Shown here in pieces: positions 8,387-16,034 of a stretch of 64,000 nt of DNA. Source of the DNA: an uncultured Oscillospiraceae bacterium (lineage in GTDB: Bacteria; Bacillota; Clostridia; Oscillospirales; Acutalibacteraceae). A program made the translations under genes and the position numbers. Position 1 is the first letter of the stretch; every line of letters begins with the position of its first letter. The stretch is taken from assembly GCA_959601025.1 (NCBI GenBank), contig CAUGOD010000006.1:1-64000 (forward strand), given 5' to 3'. A model generated the notes under the pieces. It was not told the DNA's origin and made no database searches. It worked only from the letters and a program-made list of their open reading frames with translations.

Positions 8387-8661
8387 TATTCCAACTGAAA
8401 ATCCTCTTCCGAATACTCCCGCAGCTTCGGCTGGCGGAAGGGGATACGCTTGAGCGGGTCGTAAACAAATTTGCGGCAGTGATGGTACAGCGGCATCACG
8501 CCCTTTTTGGGGCAGAGAATCGCCTTGTTGTCGGACGAGCGTTTGCCGTGCAGGCAATGCTCGCAGGTGGCCGGTATATTGTTGCCGTATAGCTTGCGCC
8601 GCATGGTGGTCTCCCTTTCGTCGAGTTCTTCCGGCTTTCCGGAGGTTTCCGTATCCATCAT
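8386..8661 (-). CDS. Small conserved Cys-rich protein, putative metal-binding
   Basis: A 91-residue protein. After a hydrophilic, probably variable first 20 residues it has RRKLYGNNIPATCEHCLHGK, then C (AILCPKKGV) and C (YHHCRKF). The C-x2-C, C, C arrangement suggests a small zinc site. The tail FRQPKLREYSEEDFQLE is the kind of conserved end seen in small hypothetical proteins of gut Clostridia; I recall similar proteins but no function. AAAGGAGA precedes the first of two adjacent ATG codons; initiation could be at 8661 or 8658. Monocistronic, leftward, downstream of ylbJ. Confidence 0.75.
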   Translation of the reverse strand: MMDTETSGKPEELDERETTMRRKLYGNNIPATCEHCLHGKRSSDNKAILCPKKGVMPLYHHCRKFVYDPLKRIPFRQPKLREYSEEDFQLE

Positions 8662-8838
8662 AGCATATTCTCCTTTCTTTTTCTACTGGGCCTTGACTGA
8701 AAAATAAAAAGTGCGGGATATTTCACTGGGAGGTACCGGATTCGGGAAAAAGCGGAGGAATTTTTTCCGATTCGGAGCATTTTGAACGCAGGTCATGGCC
8801 TTTTGCAGCAGAAACGGGCTATATTCTGGATCTTTCGA

Positions 8839-10002
8839 TCAGAGTCCAGGCTTCCGCGAGATTCGGCGGGGCTCCTTCGGCCGGACCGCGGCGGTGAGCA
8901 AGAACAGCGCGCACATGACCAGCAGGGCGGCGGACGCGCCGGCCGAGGTGGAATAGGGAGCGACGACCGCGTCCACCGACGGCTTGAAAACAGCGGCGGG
9001 AACCGGAACATACCGGAACAGCAGCACGCTGAAGATTCCGCCGAGCAGGGCGTGGAGAAGCCGGCTGACGAAAAATCCCTTTCCGACCAGCCGGTGCTCA
9101 TGCAGGGCGGCGGCGACCTGGCAGTGGACGGACAGCCCGCCCCAGCCCAGCGTCATTCCCAGCAACAGCGGAGCGGCCGCCCCGGCATGCGCGGCTTCTA
9201 CGCTGCCGCAGCTGACCTCAAGCAGGCAGGGGAGCAGACAGGAAGCGATCGAGGCGTCCAGCCCCAGGGCTTCCAGCGGGACGGAGAGGGTTCGGGCCAG
9301 CCAGCCGGACAGCCCGCTCCCGTCCGCCAGGGACAGCAGGGCGGCGAACAGCACGATAAAGCCGCACATGGTCAGCATGGAACGGCAGGCGGCGTTGACC
9401 GCTTCCACGAAGGCGGAAGCAGGGGAGGGGTGCGGGGCCGTTCGTTTCGGAGGAGAGGACGGTTCCCTGTCCGCTCTGTCCCCGATCCGGAGAAGGATGC
9501 CCAGAACGACCGAGGCGGCGATATGGGCGGCGTACAGCAGCGCGCCGTACCCCACGCTGCCCAGCATCCCGGCCCCTACCGCGCTGATAAGGAAGGCCGG
9601 GCCTCCGTTTACGCAGAAGCAGAGCATCCGCCGCCCCTGCGCCCGGGTAATCGCGCCCTTTTCCACCAGCTCTCCCACGGCGATCCCGCCCGCCGGGTAT
9701 CCTCCGATGAAGCCGACCAAAATCCCCGCCGCACAGCAGCCGGGCAGTCCGAACAGGAAACGGGTCGGCCGTTCCAGCCGCCGTCCGACGGCTTCACTGA
9801 GGCCGGATTTTACCAGAAAGCCGGCCAGTACAAGAAAGGGAAACAGCGAAGGGATAATGATTGAGGAGCAGATGGACAGCCCCCGACTGATGCCGGAGGC
9901 CGCCGCCTGCGGCCAGGCTAACAGCGCCGCCCCTGCCCCGGCGCAGACGGCGAGCAGGGCGCAGGCGGTCAGCGTGGATTTTCGAATGGCTTTGACAAAC
10001 AT
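8839..10002 (-). CDS. ylbJ: Sporulation integral membrane protein YlbJ
   Basis: A 387-residue polytopic membrane protein of the YlbJ family (nucleoside-recognition/Gate fold), needed for spore formation in Bacillus subtilis and made in the mother cell. Diagnostic are IIIPSLFPFLVLAGFLVKSG near residue 48 and GFIGGYPAGGIAVGELVEKG and RRMLCFCVNGGPAFLISAVG near 97-145. The second half repeats the hydrophobic plan (CGFIVLFAALLSL, LEVSCG). GGAGGAAATCC precedes the ATG. It is divergent from yqfC; both are sigma-E genes in B. subtilis, which fits shared sporulation control from the intergenic region. Confidence 0.9.
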   Translation of the reverse strand: MFVKAIRKSTLTACALLAVCAGAGAALLAWPQAAASGISRGLSICSSIIIPSLFPFLVLAGFLVKSGLSEAVGRRLERPTRFLFGLPGCCAAGILVGFIGGYPAGGIAVGELVEKGAITRAQGRRMLCFCVNGGPAFLISAVGAGMLGSVGYGALLYAAHIAASVVLGILLRIGDRADREPSSPPKRTAPHPSPASAFVEAVNAACRSMLTMCGFIVLFAALLSLADGSGLSGWLARTLSVPLEALGLDASIASCLLPCLLEVSCGSVEAAHAGAAAPLLLGMTLGWGGLSVHCQVAAALHEHRLVGKGFFVSRLLHALLGGIFSVLLFRYVPVPAAVFKPSVDAVVAPYSTSAGASAALLVMCALFLLTAAVRPKEPRRISRKPGL

Positions 10003-10316
10003 GGATTTCCTCCGTCCTTTCCGAGGCCGGCGGGAAAGGCGGGAAGGGACGACGTCCTCCCGCCTCGAAGGCGCTTTCCGGATACAGCGCTTCCGTCCGC
10101 AGGCCCTTCGGCTTTTCCGCGTTTGGGCGTTTACTTAATCCTATGTTTGTCCACCCGAATTATTGACCATCCGCCCGCATATTTTTATCAGGCGGGACAA
10201 TACGCGGGCGGACGAAACCGCCGGGTCCGTCATTTTCGCCTTAGGGGCGGATCGGCTAGAAGGCGGCGGCTTTTCTGCGGGAATCCCGAAATTTCTGCGA
10301 AAGAATGGAGATGTCT
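10003..10316. promoter_or_regulatory. Divergent ylbJ/yqfC control region with candidate sigma-E promoter
   Basis: Rightward, GCATATTT (10177-10184) and an AATAC-containing -10 (10199-10203) loosely match the sigma-E pattern (ATATTT ... CATAC), expected for yqfC. The same segment is bracketed by a perfect 9-bp inverted repeat, TCCGCCCGC (10170-10178) and GCGGGCGGA (10204-10212). No sigma-A promoter is obvious. No gene is seen in this 314-nt gap. Confidence 0.35.
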
Positions 10317-10637
10317 ATGAAACAGCGAAGAAGCGCACGGGGGGGCTTGCGTACGCCGGAGCGGGTCCGCACGCTGAATATTCCCTCCCGCGTGGAGAAG
10401 GCGCTGGAGCTGCCGGTCGGCTCGCTCAGCAGCGCGGCGCGGATCGAGCTGTCGGGAAACCGGCGGGCGGTGGTGGAGGGCTGCCGGGGGATTGTGGAAT
10501 ACGGGGACGAAACGATCCGTCTGAACACGGAAAGCGGGATCGTACGTTTCCTGGGCCGCAGTCTCAGCATGAGCTGCATGACAGAGGACAGCGCGGTCAT
10601 CGAGGGCGTAATTTTATCGGTGGAATATTTATCGTAA
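10317..10637 (+). CDS. yqfC: Sporulation protein YqfC (YabP/YqfC family)
   Basis: A 106-residue protein of the YabP/YqfC family, small beta-rich proteins expressed in the mother cell during sporulation. RVEKALELPVGSLSSAARIE, an IELSGNRRAVVEGCRGI block and the hydrophobic strands IVRFLGRSLSM and VIEGVILSVEYL match the family layout. The ATG at 10317 is preferred over 10305 because GGAG lies 6 nt before it; with 10305 the protein gains MEMS. It begins the conserved cluster yqfC-yqfD-phoH-ybeY. yqfD follows after 36 nt. Confidence 0.88.
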   Translation: MKQRRSARGGLRTPERVRTLNIPSRVEKALELPVGSLSSAARIELSGNRRAVVEGCRGIVEYGDETIRLNTESGIVRFLGRSLSMSCMTEDSAVIEGVILSVEYLS

Positions 10638-10673
10638 GAGCATAAACCGGAAAGGAAAGGCGGGACGGATCGG

Positions 10674-11858
10674 ATGTTCCTGATATGGCTGCTGCGCTGG
10701 CTGTTCGGCTGGGTGCGGCTGGAGGCGGAGGGCGGCTTCCCCGAGCGGCTGCTGAATCTGGCGACGCGGGAGGAGATCGAGCTGTGGGGGGTACGGCGGA
10801 AGGGGGAAGCGCTGGTTGCCTGCTGTCCGGCGAAACGGTACCGGCGGCTCCGTTCTCCCGCCCGCAAGGCCGGGATGCGGATGCATGTAACCGAAAAGCA
10901 CGGCGCTCCCTTCTGGGTGCGCCGCTACCGCGCACGGTCGGGCGTCGCCGTGGGGCTGGCCGCGTTCCTGATCGTGCTCCAGCTTTTTGCCCAGCGCACT
11001 TGGGTGATCGAGGTGCGGGGGAACGATAAGGTGAAAACCGAGGATATCCTCGCGGTGATGGAAACGCTGGGAGTGCAGGAGGGCCGGAATCTGGGCAATC
11101 TGGATATCCCCGCCCTGCAGCTCGCGGCGCTGAAGGAGCTGCCCGATCTTGCCTGGTGCGTAGTCAACCTGAAGGGGAGCGTCGCCTATGTAGAAGTGAC
11201 GGAGCGCATCCCCCCTCCCGAATTGTCCAATGCCGATGAGCCCTCCAATATCAAGGCGGCGCGGGACGGGCGGATCGTTTCCATCCAGACCTATACCGGG
11301 CAGGCGCTGGTGAAGGAGGGGGACGCGGTCGCTCAGGGGATGCTGCTGGTCAGCGGTGTGGTAGAAAGCAACGCAGGGCCGGTTTTCCGCCGCTCACAGG
11401 CCCGCATCCTGGCGCAGACCGAACGGCGGCTGGAGGTCAGCGTCCCCCTGAAGGAGACGCGGCTTCTCCCCTCCGGAGAGGAGCTGCTCCGTCCCAGCCT
11501 GCGGCTGTTTACACTGGAAATCCCTTTGTACACCGACGGGCCGATTGAGGAGCAGACCGCCCTGACCAGCACAAAGCACATGCTTCGGGCCGGCGGGATT
11601 GATCTGCCGGTCGGGATCGTCAACCGGCGGTATTCTATGATCGAACCGACTTCAATCGTTCGCACCGAGGAGGAAGCCGCCGCGCTGGCGGTTCAGCGGC
11701 TGGCGGAACGGGTGGAGAATGAGCTGTCGGCCGCCGAGATCACCGACCGGCGGGAAGCAGGCGGAATGCAGGACGGCCGCTATGTGCTGACGGGGGAATA
11801 TACCTGTATCGAGGAAATCGGCATCGAGGAGCAGCTGCTGATCGGGGACGGAACCTGA
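10674..11858 (+). CDS. yqfD: Sporulation protein YqfD
   Basis: A 394-residue YqfD-family protein of sporulation, needed for normal sporulation in B. subtilis. There is an N-terminal cytoplasmic stretch of about 85 residues, one membrane segment near residues 90-108 (SGVAVGLAAFLIVLQLFAQ), and a large extracytoplasmic part that starts with a POTRA-like region (VIEVRGNDKVKTEDILAVME). DLAWCVVNLKGSVAYVEVTE is a typical YqfD block. The ATG at 10674 follows GGAAAGGCGGGACG. It is co-directional with yqfC and probably co-transcribed. phoH downstream has its own promoter. Confidence 0.9.
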   Translation: MFLIWLLRWLFGWVRLEAEGGFPERLLNLATREEIELWGVRRKGEALVACCPAKRYRRLRSPARKAGMRMHVTEKHGAPFWVRRYRARSGVAVGLAAFLIVLQLFAQRTWVIEVRGNDKVKTEDILAVMETLGVQEGRNLGNLDIPALQLAALKELPDLAWCVVNLKGSVAYVEVTERIPPPELSNADEPSNIKAARDGRIVSIQTYTGQALVKEGDAVAQGMLLVSGVVESNAGPVFRRSQARILAQTERRLEVSVPLKETRLLPSGEELLRPSLRLFTLEIPLYTDGPIEEQTALTSTKHMLRAGGIDLPVGIVNRRYSMIEPTSIVRTEEEAAALAVQRLAERVENELSAAEITDRREAGGMQDGRYVLTGEYTCIEEIGIEEQLLIGDGT

Positions 11859-12000
11859 CCGGATTTTACAAATGCGCAAAAAGTACCCTCCGTGTACAGG
11901 ATACAGGCGATCGGGTGAAAATATGGGCAAGAAGAAAGAGACATTTTCACAGTAATCACAGTAATAGGAAAAATAAGAAAAATTTTGGCTATAATGCGAA
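11859..12000. other. Spacer between yqfD and the phoH promoter
   Basis: AT-rich sequence without a gene. It contains a tandem 9-bp repeat (TCACAGTAA at 11947-11955 and 11956-11964) and a second possible -10 (TATAAT near 11985) upstream of the stronger phoH promoter. Confidence 0.5.
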
Positions 12001-12028
12001 ATGACAAGAAAAAATTTTATAGTATAAT
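12001..12028 (+). promoter_or_regulatory. Promoter of phoH
   Basis: ATGACA (12001-12006), 16-nt spacer, TATAAT (12023-12028). Start site near 12035-12037, which puts the conserved RNA element at the very 5' end of the transcript. Confidence 0.75.
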
Positions 12029-12036
12029 AACATTTA

Positions 12037-12093
12037 GGGGGGAATGCGAAAGCAGTTCTCAATTGCGCCGCTGGCATAGGCGGACAGAGAACC
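12037..12093 (+). ncRNA. Candidate cis-regulatory RNA element, phoH copy
   Basis: Closely resembles 57256-57312 upstream of icd. A 5' hairpin forms from GGGGAATGC (12039-12047) and GCAGTTCTC (12052-12060) around a GAAA loop, with one A-G mismatch. The conserved linear part TTGCGC-GC--GCA-AGGCGG-CAGAGAACC follows (12063-12093). GTTCTC (12055-12060) can instead pair with GAGAAC (12087-12092), which would open the hairpin. The leader continues about 135 nt to the phoH start. I know no named Rfam family for it; a dispersed repeat is the alternative. Confidence 0.5.
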
Positions 12094-12227
12094 CGGCCGG
12101 CCGGCGCTAAATGTTTAAGAAGCGCTTTTGGAGATTCGACCCAGCGGAATCCGATTCGCCTCCGGCGGGAGTTCGTACGGGACTTCGCCCCGGCAGGAAC
12201 GTCAAAAACCAGGAAAGAGGTCTGCGG

Positions 12228-13229
12228 ATGATCGAACAAATAATCAATGTCGACCGCATGGAACAGGCGGTTTCGCTGTTCGGCAGCTTTGATGAGAACG
12301 TCCGGCTGATCGAGCAGCATTACGGGGTGGATATCCTGACCCGCGGCGCCGACCTCAAGGTCAGCGGGGAACCGGAGCCGGTCGGCAAGGCCGTCCGGGC
12401 GATCCAGGGTCTGCTGCAGCTGATTAACCGCGGGGAACAGCTCAATGAGCAGAATGTGCGGTATGTGCTGATGCTGGTGGACGAGGGCGGCGAGGAGCAG
12501 CTTCCCCAGCTTTCCTCCGACAGCATCTGTATCACCTCCAAGGGCCGTCCGGTCAAGCCGAAAACCCTGGGACAGAAAGCGTATGTCGAAGCAATCCGGA
12601 AAAACACCATCGTGCTGGGCGTCGGCCCGGCCGGCACCGGGAAGACCTATCTGGCGGTCGCGATGGCGGTGAACGCTTTCCGCGCCAAGGAGGTAAACCG
12701 CATCATCCTGACCCGCCCCGCGGTGGAGGCGGGGGAGAAGCTGGGCTTCCTGCCCGGCGACCTGCAGTCCAAGGTGGACCCGTATCTCCGTCCCCTGTAT
12801 GACGCGCTGTTCGACATGCTCGGCGCGGAGAGCTATCAGAAATACGTGGAGCGGGGAAATATCGAGGTCGCGCCGCTGGCCTATATGCGCGGGCGGACGC
12901 TGGACGACAGTTTCGTCATCCTGGACGAGGCGCAGAACACCACGCCGGAGCAGATGAAGATGTTCCTGACCCGGCTGGGCTTTAATTCCAAAATGGTGGT
13001 TACGGGGGATGTGACCCAGATCGACCTGCCGGACGGCCGGAAAAGCGGCCTGCGGGAGGTGATGAAGGTGCTCAAGGGCGTCGAGGACATCGGCATCTGC
13101 ACTTTCAGTCAAAAAGACGTGGTACGTCATCAGCTTGTGCAGCGCATTGTGCAGGCGTATGAGAAGTACGAAAAATATGAAGAAGGGAAACGAAACAGAA
13201 GCTATGGAAAAAATCAAAGTAATCATTGA
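12228..13229 (+). CDS. phoH: PhoH family ATPase
   Basis: A 333-residue PhoH-like protein, a predicted RNA-associated ATPase often paired with YbeY. The first 110 residues are a KH-like/ancillary region. The P-loop ATPase follows, with Walker A GPAGTGKT at residues 133-140 and Walker B FVILDEAQNTTPEQMKMFL, then MVVTGDVTQIDLP near the end of the core. The ATG at 12228 (GAAAGAGG upstream) is chosen over an in-frame ATG at 12111 because the extra 39 residues are unlike any PhoH. It overlaps ybeY by 26 nt, which suggests translational coupling. Own promoter and a structured leader. Confidence 0.93.
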   Translation: MIEQIINVDRMEQAVSLFGSFDENVRLIEQHYGVDILTRGADLKVSGEPEPVGKAVRAIQGLLQLINRGEQLNEQNVRYVLMLVDEGGEEQLPQLSSDSICITSKGRPVKPKTLGQKAYVEAIRKNTIVLGVGPAGTGKTYLAVAMAVNAFRAKEVNRIILTRPAVEAGEKLGFLPGDLQSKVDPYLRPLYDALFDMLGAESYQKYVERGNIEVAPLAYMRGRTLDDSFVILDEAQNTTPEQMKMFLTRLGFNSKMVVTGDVTQIDLPDGRKSGLREVMKVLKGVEDIGICTFSQKDVVRHQLVQRIVQAYEKYEKYEEGKRNRSYGKNQSNH

Positions 13230-13713
13230 GAATAAGCAGAAAACCGTCCGTATACCTACCGGCGTCCGGCTCCTCATCCGCCGCTGCTGCCATGCGACGC
13301 TGGAGCTGGAGGGCTTTGAAGGTTCGGCCGAGGTCAACGTGTCCATCGTGGACGACGATATGATCCGCCAGATCAATAACGAGCACCGGCGCATTGACTC
13401 GGTGACCGACGTGCTGTCCTTCCCGCTCGGAGAAAACGGCGAGTACGATGTGAATCCCGAAAACGGGGCGAAGATGCTGGGCGACATCGTAATCTCGATC
13501 CAGCGCGCGCAGGAACAGGCGGAGCGGTTCGGCCACTCCTTCCAGCGGGAGATCGGGTATCTGACGGTGCATTCGATGCTCCACCTGCTGGGATACGACC
13601 ATGTGGACGGCGGGCTGGAGGCCGTGCGGATGCGGGAGAAGGAAGAGACGATCATGACCTCGGTCGGCCTGCCCCGCGGCGCGAGCTATGTACTGAGCGG
13701 CGACAATAAATAA
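13204..13713 (+). CDS. ybeY: Endoribonuclease YbeY
   Basis: A 169-residue metal-dependent endoribonuclease that acts in 16S rRNA 3'-end maturation and ribosome quality control. The zinc motif HSMLHLLGYDH is complete, with His123, His127 and His133. RRIDSVTDVLSFPL is the other family hallmark. The start at 13204 overlaps the end of phoH and gives the usual YbeY N-terminus; an in-frame ATG at 13177 would add nine residues. A weak ribosome site fits coupling to phoH translation. dgkA follows after 42 nt. Confidence 0.95.
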   Translation: MEKIKVIIENKQKTVRIPTGVRLLIRRCCHATLELEGFEGSAEVNVSIVDDDMIRQINNEHRRIDSVTDVLSFPLGENGEYDVNPENGAKMLGDIVISIQRAQEQAERFGHSFQREIGYLTVHSMLHLLGYDHVDGGLEAVRMREKEETIMTSVGLPRGASYVLSGDNK

Positions 13714-13755
13714 CGCCATCCGGTATCCCGGAATCTGCGAGGAAACATAAGCGGT

Positions 13756-14250
13756 ATGAAATCGTTTTTGAAAGGGTTTGTGTACGCGGGGCGGGGCGTC
13801 TGGTTCTGCCTGCGGCATGAGCGGAATTTTCGGATACATCTGGTCGCGGCGGCGGTTGTGCTGGGGCTGGCCCCGGCCTTTTCGCTGTCGCGCGGGGAAT
13901 GGGCGGCGCTGCTTCTGACGCTGGCGCTGGTGGTCGGGGCGGAAGCGATGAACACCGCGGTGGAGCAGGCGGTGAACCTGTCCTCGCCTGACCGGCACCC
14001 CAGGGCCCGCGCCGCAAAGGATGCGGCGGCGGGGGCCGTTTTGGTCTGCGCCGCGGCGGCAGTCGGGGTGGGGGCCGCCCTCTTTTTCCGTCCGGCAGTC
14101 TGGGCCGCGATCTGGGAGGCGTTGCTTGCCCGGCCGGGTTGGTTCGCCGTAATCGGCGGCGCGGTCGTTCTCGCCCTGTGGTTTATCATCGGGGGCGGGG
14201 TGAAGGATGGGGTGAAAAATGGGCAAAGCCATAATCAACCCGGGAAATAA
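13756..14250 (+). CDS. dgkA: Diacylglycerol/undecaprenol kinase family protein
   Basis: A 164-residue membrane kinase of the DgkA family. Gram-positive members in this position mostly phosphorylate undecaprenol for cell-wall lipid carrier recycling. Hallmarks are the amphipathic start, RHERNFRIHLVAA, EWAALLLTLALVVGAEAMNT with the catalytic Glu, and AVEQAVNL. Three hydrophobic helices form the core. The protein is about 40 residues longer than usual because of an extra C-terminal hydrophobic segment (WFAVIGGAVVLALWFIIGGG) and a short polar tail. It lies in the ybeY-dgkA-era cluster and is probably co-transcribed. Confidence 0.9.
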   Translation: MKSFLKGFVYAGRGVWFCLRHERNFRIHLVAAAVVLGLAPAFSLSRGEWAALLLTLALVVGAEAMNTAVEQAVNLSSPDRHPRARAAKDAAAGAVLVCAAAAVGVGAALFFRPAVWAAIWEALLARPGWFAVIGGAVVLALWFIIGGGVKDGVKNGQSHNQPGK

Positions 14251-14273
14251 AGTGATCGGAAGGAGTTCCTGAT

Positions 14274-14651
14274 ATGAAGGAAGGGACGAAGGTCTCCCTG
14301 TCCGTTCTGCTCGCGGCGGTTCTGATCGGCGGCGGGCTGTGCGCGCTGGCATGGAGCCTGCGGGAGCTGTCTTTTCCCGCTCCTCCGTCGTCGCTGTATG
14401 TGACTACGGCGGAGGATCGGACGAACGATACCGGCCGGGATTTTCTTTCCTTGACCGAAGCCTCGGTGTATACCGGAATCAGCGAGGACGCGCTGCTCCG
14501 GCTGACAGCCGCCGGCAAGCTGGAGGGCTGTTTCGTTCAGGGCAGCGGGGTCATGGACGGCGGCGGGCTGATTTTTTCCCGGGAGAAGCTGAAGCTCGCG
14601 CTGGAAGCGCTGATGGAGCAGGGCGAAGCTCTGCTGACGCAGGGGGCGTAA
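14274..14651 (+). CDS. Membrane-anchored helix-turn-helix (excisionase-like) protein
   Basis: A 125-residue protein I do not recognise as a named gene. Residues about 8-28 form a single N-terminal membrane helix (VSLSVLLAAVLIGGGLCALA). A short extracytoplasmic-like or linker stretch follows. Residues about 58-120 resemble a helix-turn-helix of the MerR/excisionase (HTH_17) type: FLSLTEASVYTGISEDALLR, LTAAGKLEG and later FSREKLKLALEALM. The domain may no longer bind DNA. It occupies the place between dgkA and era where many Firmicutes have cdd. GGAAGGAG precedes the ATG. Confidence 0.65.
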   Translation: MKEGTKVSLSVLLAAVLIGGGLCALAWSLRELSFPAPPSSLYVTTAEDRTNDTGRDFLSLTEASVYTGISEDALLRLTAAGKLEGCFVQGSGVMDGGGLIFSREKLKLALEALMEQGEALLTQGA

Positions 14652-14775
14652 ATCCGCTTCCGGCGGACAAGGCCGATAAAAGACAGAGAAAACAGACAAA
14701 CTGGATACAGAATAAATGAACGAAGGAAAGACGCAGAGTCCGGAATCCGGGTTTTACGCAGGAATGGAGATCACT

Positions 14776-15705
14776 ATGTCAAATACCAACCAACCGGCCG
14801 CCTCTTCCACCCGCTCGGCGTTTATCGCCCTGATTGGGCGGCCGAACGTGGGAAAATCCTCCCTGCTCAACGCAATGGTGGGAAGAAAGGTGGCCATTGT
14901 GTCGGACAAGCCGCAAACCACCCGCAACCGGATCATGGGGGTGCTGACTCGGGGAGAGACCCAGCTGGTTTTTCTTGACACCCCCGGCGCGCACCGTCCC
15001 CGCACCCGGCTGGGCGATTTTATGGTGAAATCCATCAGCGAGGCGGTCTCGGGGGTGGACACGGCCGCGCTGGTGGTGGAACCGATCCCCGGCTCGGTGA
15101 AGGACGAGGAAAAGAACCTGCTCGCCCAGTGCGCGAAAAGTAAGCTGCCGGTGGTGCTGGTCATCAATAAGGTGGACACGCTCGCCGACAAGGGCGTGGT
15201 ACTGCAATGCATTGATCAATGGCGGGGCGAATTTGATTTTGCCGCCGTCCTGCCCATCTCGGCCCTGACCGGGGACGGGGTGGAGGCCGTGGTGGACGAG
15301 CTGTCCACCTTTGCATTTGAAAGCCCCCATTTCTTCCCGGACGATATGGTGAGCGATCAGCCGGAACGGGTGGTCGCGGCTGAGCTGATCCGGGAAAAAA
15401 TGCTGCTTCTGCTGCGGGATGAGATTCCGCACGGCGTCGCCGTGGTGATCGAAAACAGCGCGGAGCGGGAGACCGAGAACGGCCCTATCCTCGATTTGGA
15501 TGCGTATATATACTGTGAAAGGGAAAGCCATAAGGGAATCATTATCGGCAAGCGGGGCGGGATGCTTAAGGAGATCGGCACCCAGGCCCGGCAGGAGATG
15601 GAAGCTCTGTTCGGCGCGAAGGTGAACCTCCAGTGCTGGGTGAAGGTGAAGGAGGACTGGCGCAATCGTCAGGGCCTGCTGAACGGCTTTGGATATAAGC
15701 TGTAA
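14776..15705 (+). CDS. era: GTPase Era
   Basis: A 309-residue essential GTPase that binds the 3' end of 16S rRNA during 30S assembly. G1 is GRPNVGKSS, G2 lies around TTRNRIMGV, G3 is DTPGAH and G4 is NKVD. The C-terminal type II KH domain contains IIIGKRGGMLKEIG and ends VKEDWRNRQGLLNGFGY. The ATG at 14776, with GGAG 6 nt upstream, gives the usual length; in-frame starts at 14716 and 14764 only add non-conserved residues. Followed by yqzL and recO as in Bacillus. Confidence 0.97.
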   Translation: MSNTNQPAASSTRSAFIALIGRPNVGKSSLLNAMVGRKVAIVSDKPQTTRNRIMGVLTRGETQLVFLDTPGAHRPRTRLGDFMVKSISEAVSGVDTAALVVEPIPGSVKDEEKNLLAQCAKSKLPVVLVINKVDTLADKGVVLQCIDQWRGEFDFAAVLPISALTGDGVEAVVDELSTFAFESPHFFPDDMVSDQPERVVAAELIREKMLLLLRDEIPHGVAVVIENSAERETENGPILDLDAYIYCERESHKGIIIGKRGGMLKEIGTQARQEMEALFGAKVNLQCWVKVKEDWRNRQGLLNGFGYKL

Positions 15706-15854
15706 AGCGGAAAAGGAAAAAATATCCAAAGGGCAGCGTTTCTGTAATAGAAAGGAATTTCGATCAGGCAGAAGTTTCCGTAACAAGTTTCCGGGTATGG
15801 ACGCCGTCTCCTCCGCGTATGCTAACCGTACAAACGACGGGGAGGCGCGCAACA

Positions 15855-16034
15855 ATGATGAAACGACTGGACCTGTGGGACGCTTTTGCCAGGACCGGCA
15901 GGGTGGAGGATTATCTGCGGTACCGCGGCGTGGATATCTACGACGCGGCGGGCCGAAAGGGCTTGGAGGCGAACGCACGGCATGAGACAGACCACCGACG
16001 CGCTGATTATCCGGGAAAACAACAATATTGGTGA
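15855..16034 (+). CDS. yqzL: YqzL family small protein
   Basis: A 59-residue protein. KRLDLWDAFARTGRVEDYLR matches the YqzL pattern (a Trp, then F-x-x-T-G and a Y-L pair), and the position between era and recO is the same as in B. subtilis. Function unknown. GGAGG lies 9 nt before the first ATG; a second ATG follows directly. Its 3' end overlaps the recO start by 53 nt in another frame, so recO translation may be coupled. The C-terminal 25 residues after the conserved part are not recognisable and may exist only because of the overlap. Confidence 0.75.
   Translation: MMKRLDLWDAFARTGRVEDYLRYRGVDIYDAAGRKGLEANARHETDHRRADYPGKQQYW

Noticed and set aside
12029..12115. An outer 9-bp stem (AACATTTAG/CTAAATGTT) closing the phoH RNA element
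   Set aside because: The left arm lies mostly upstream of the predicted start site, and the icd copy has only a poor equivalent, so it is not counted as part of the RNA.
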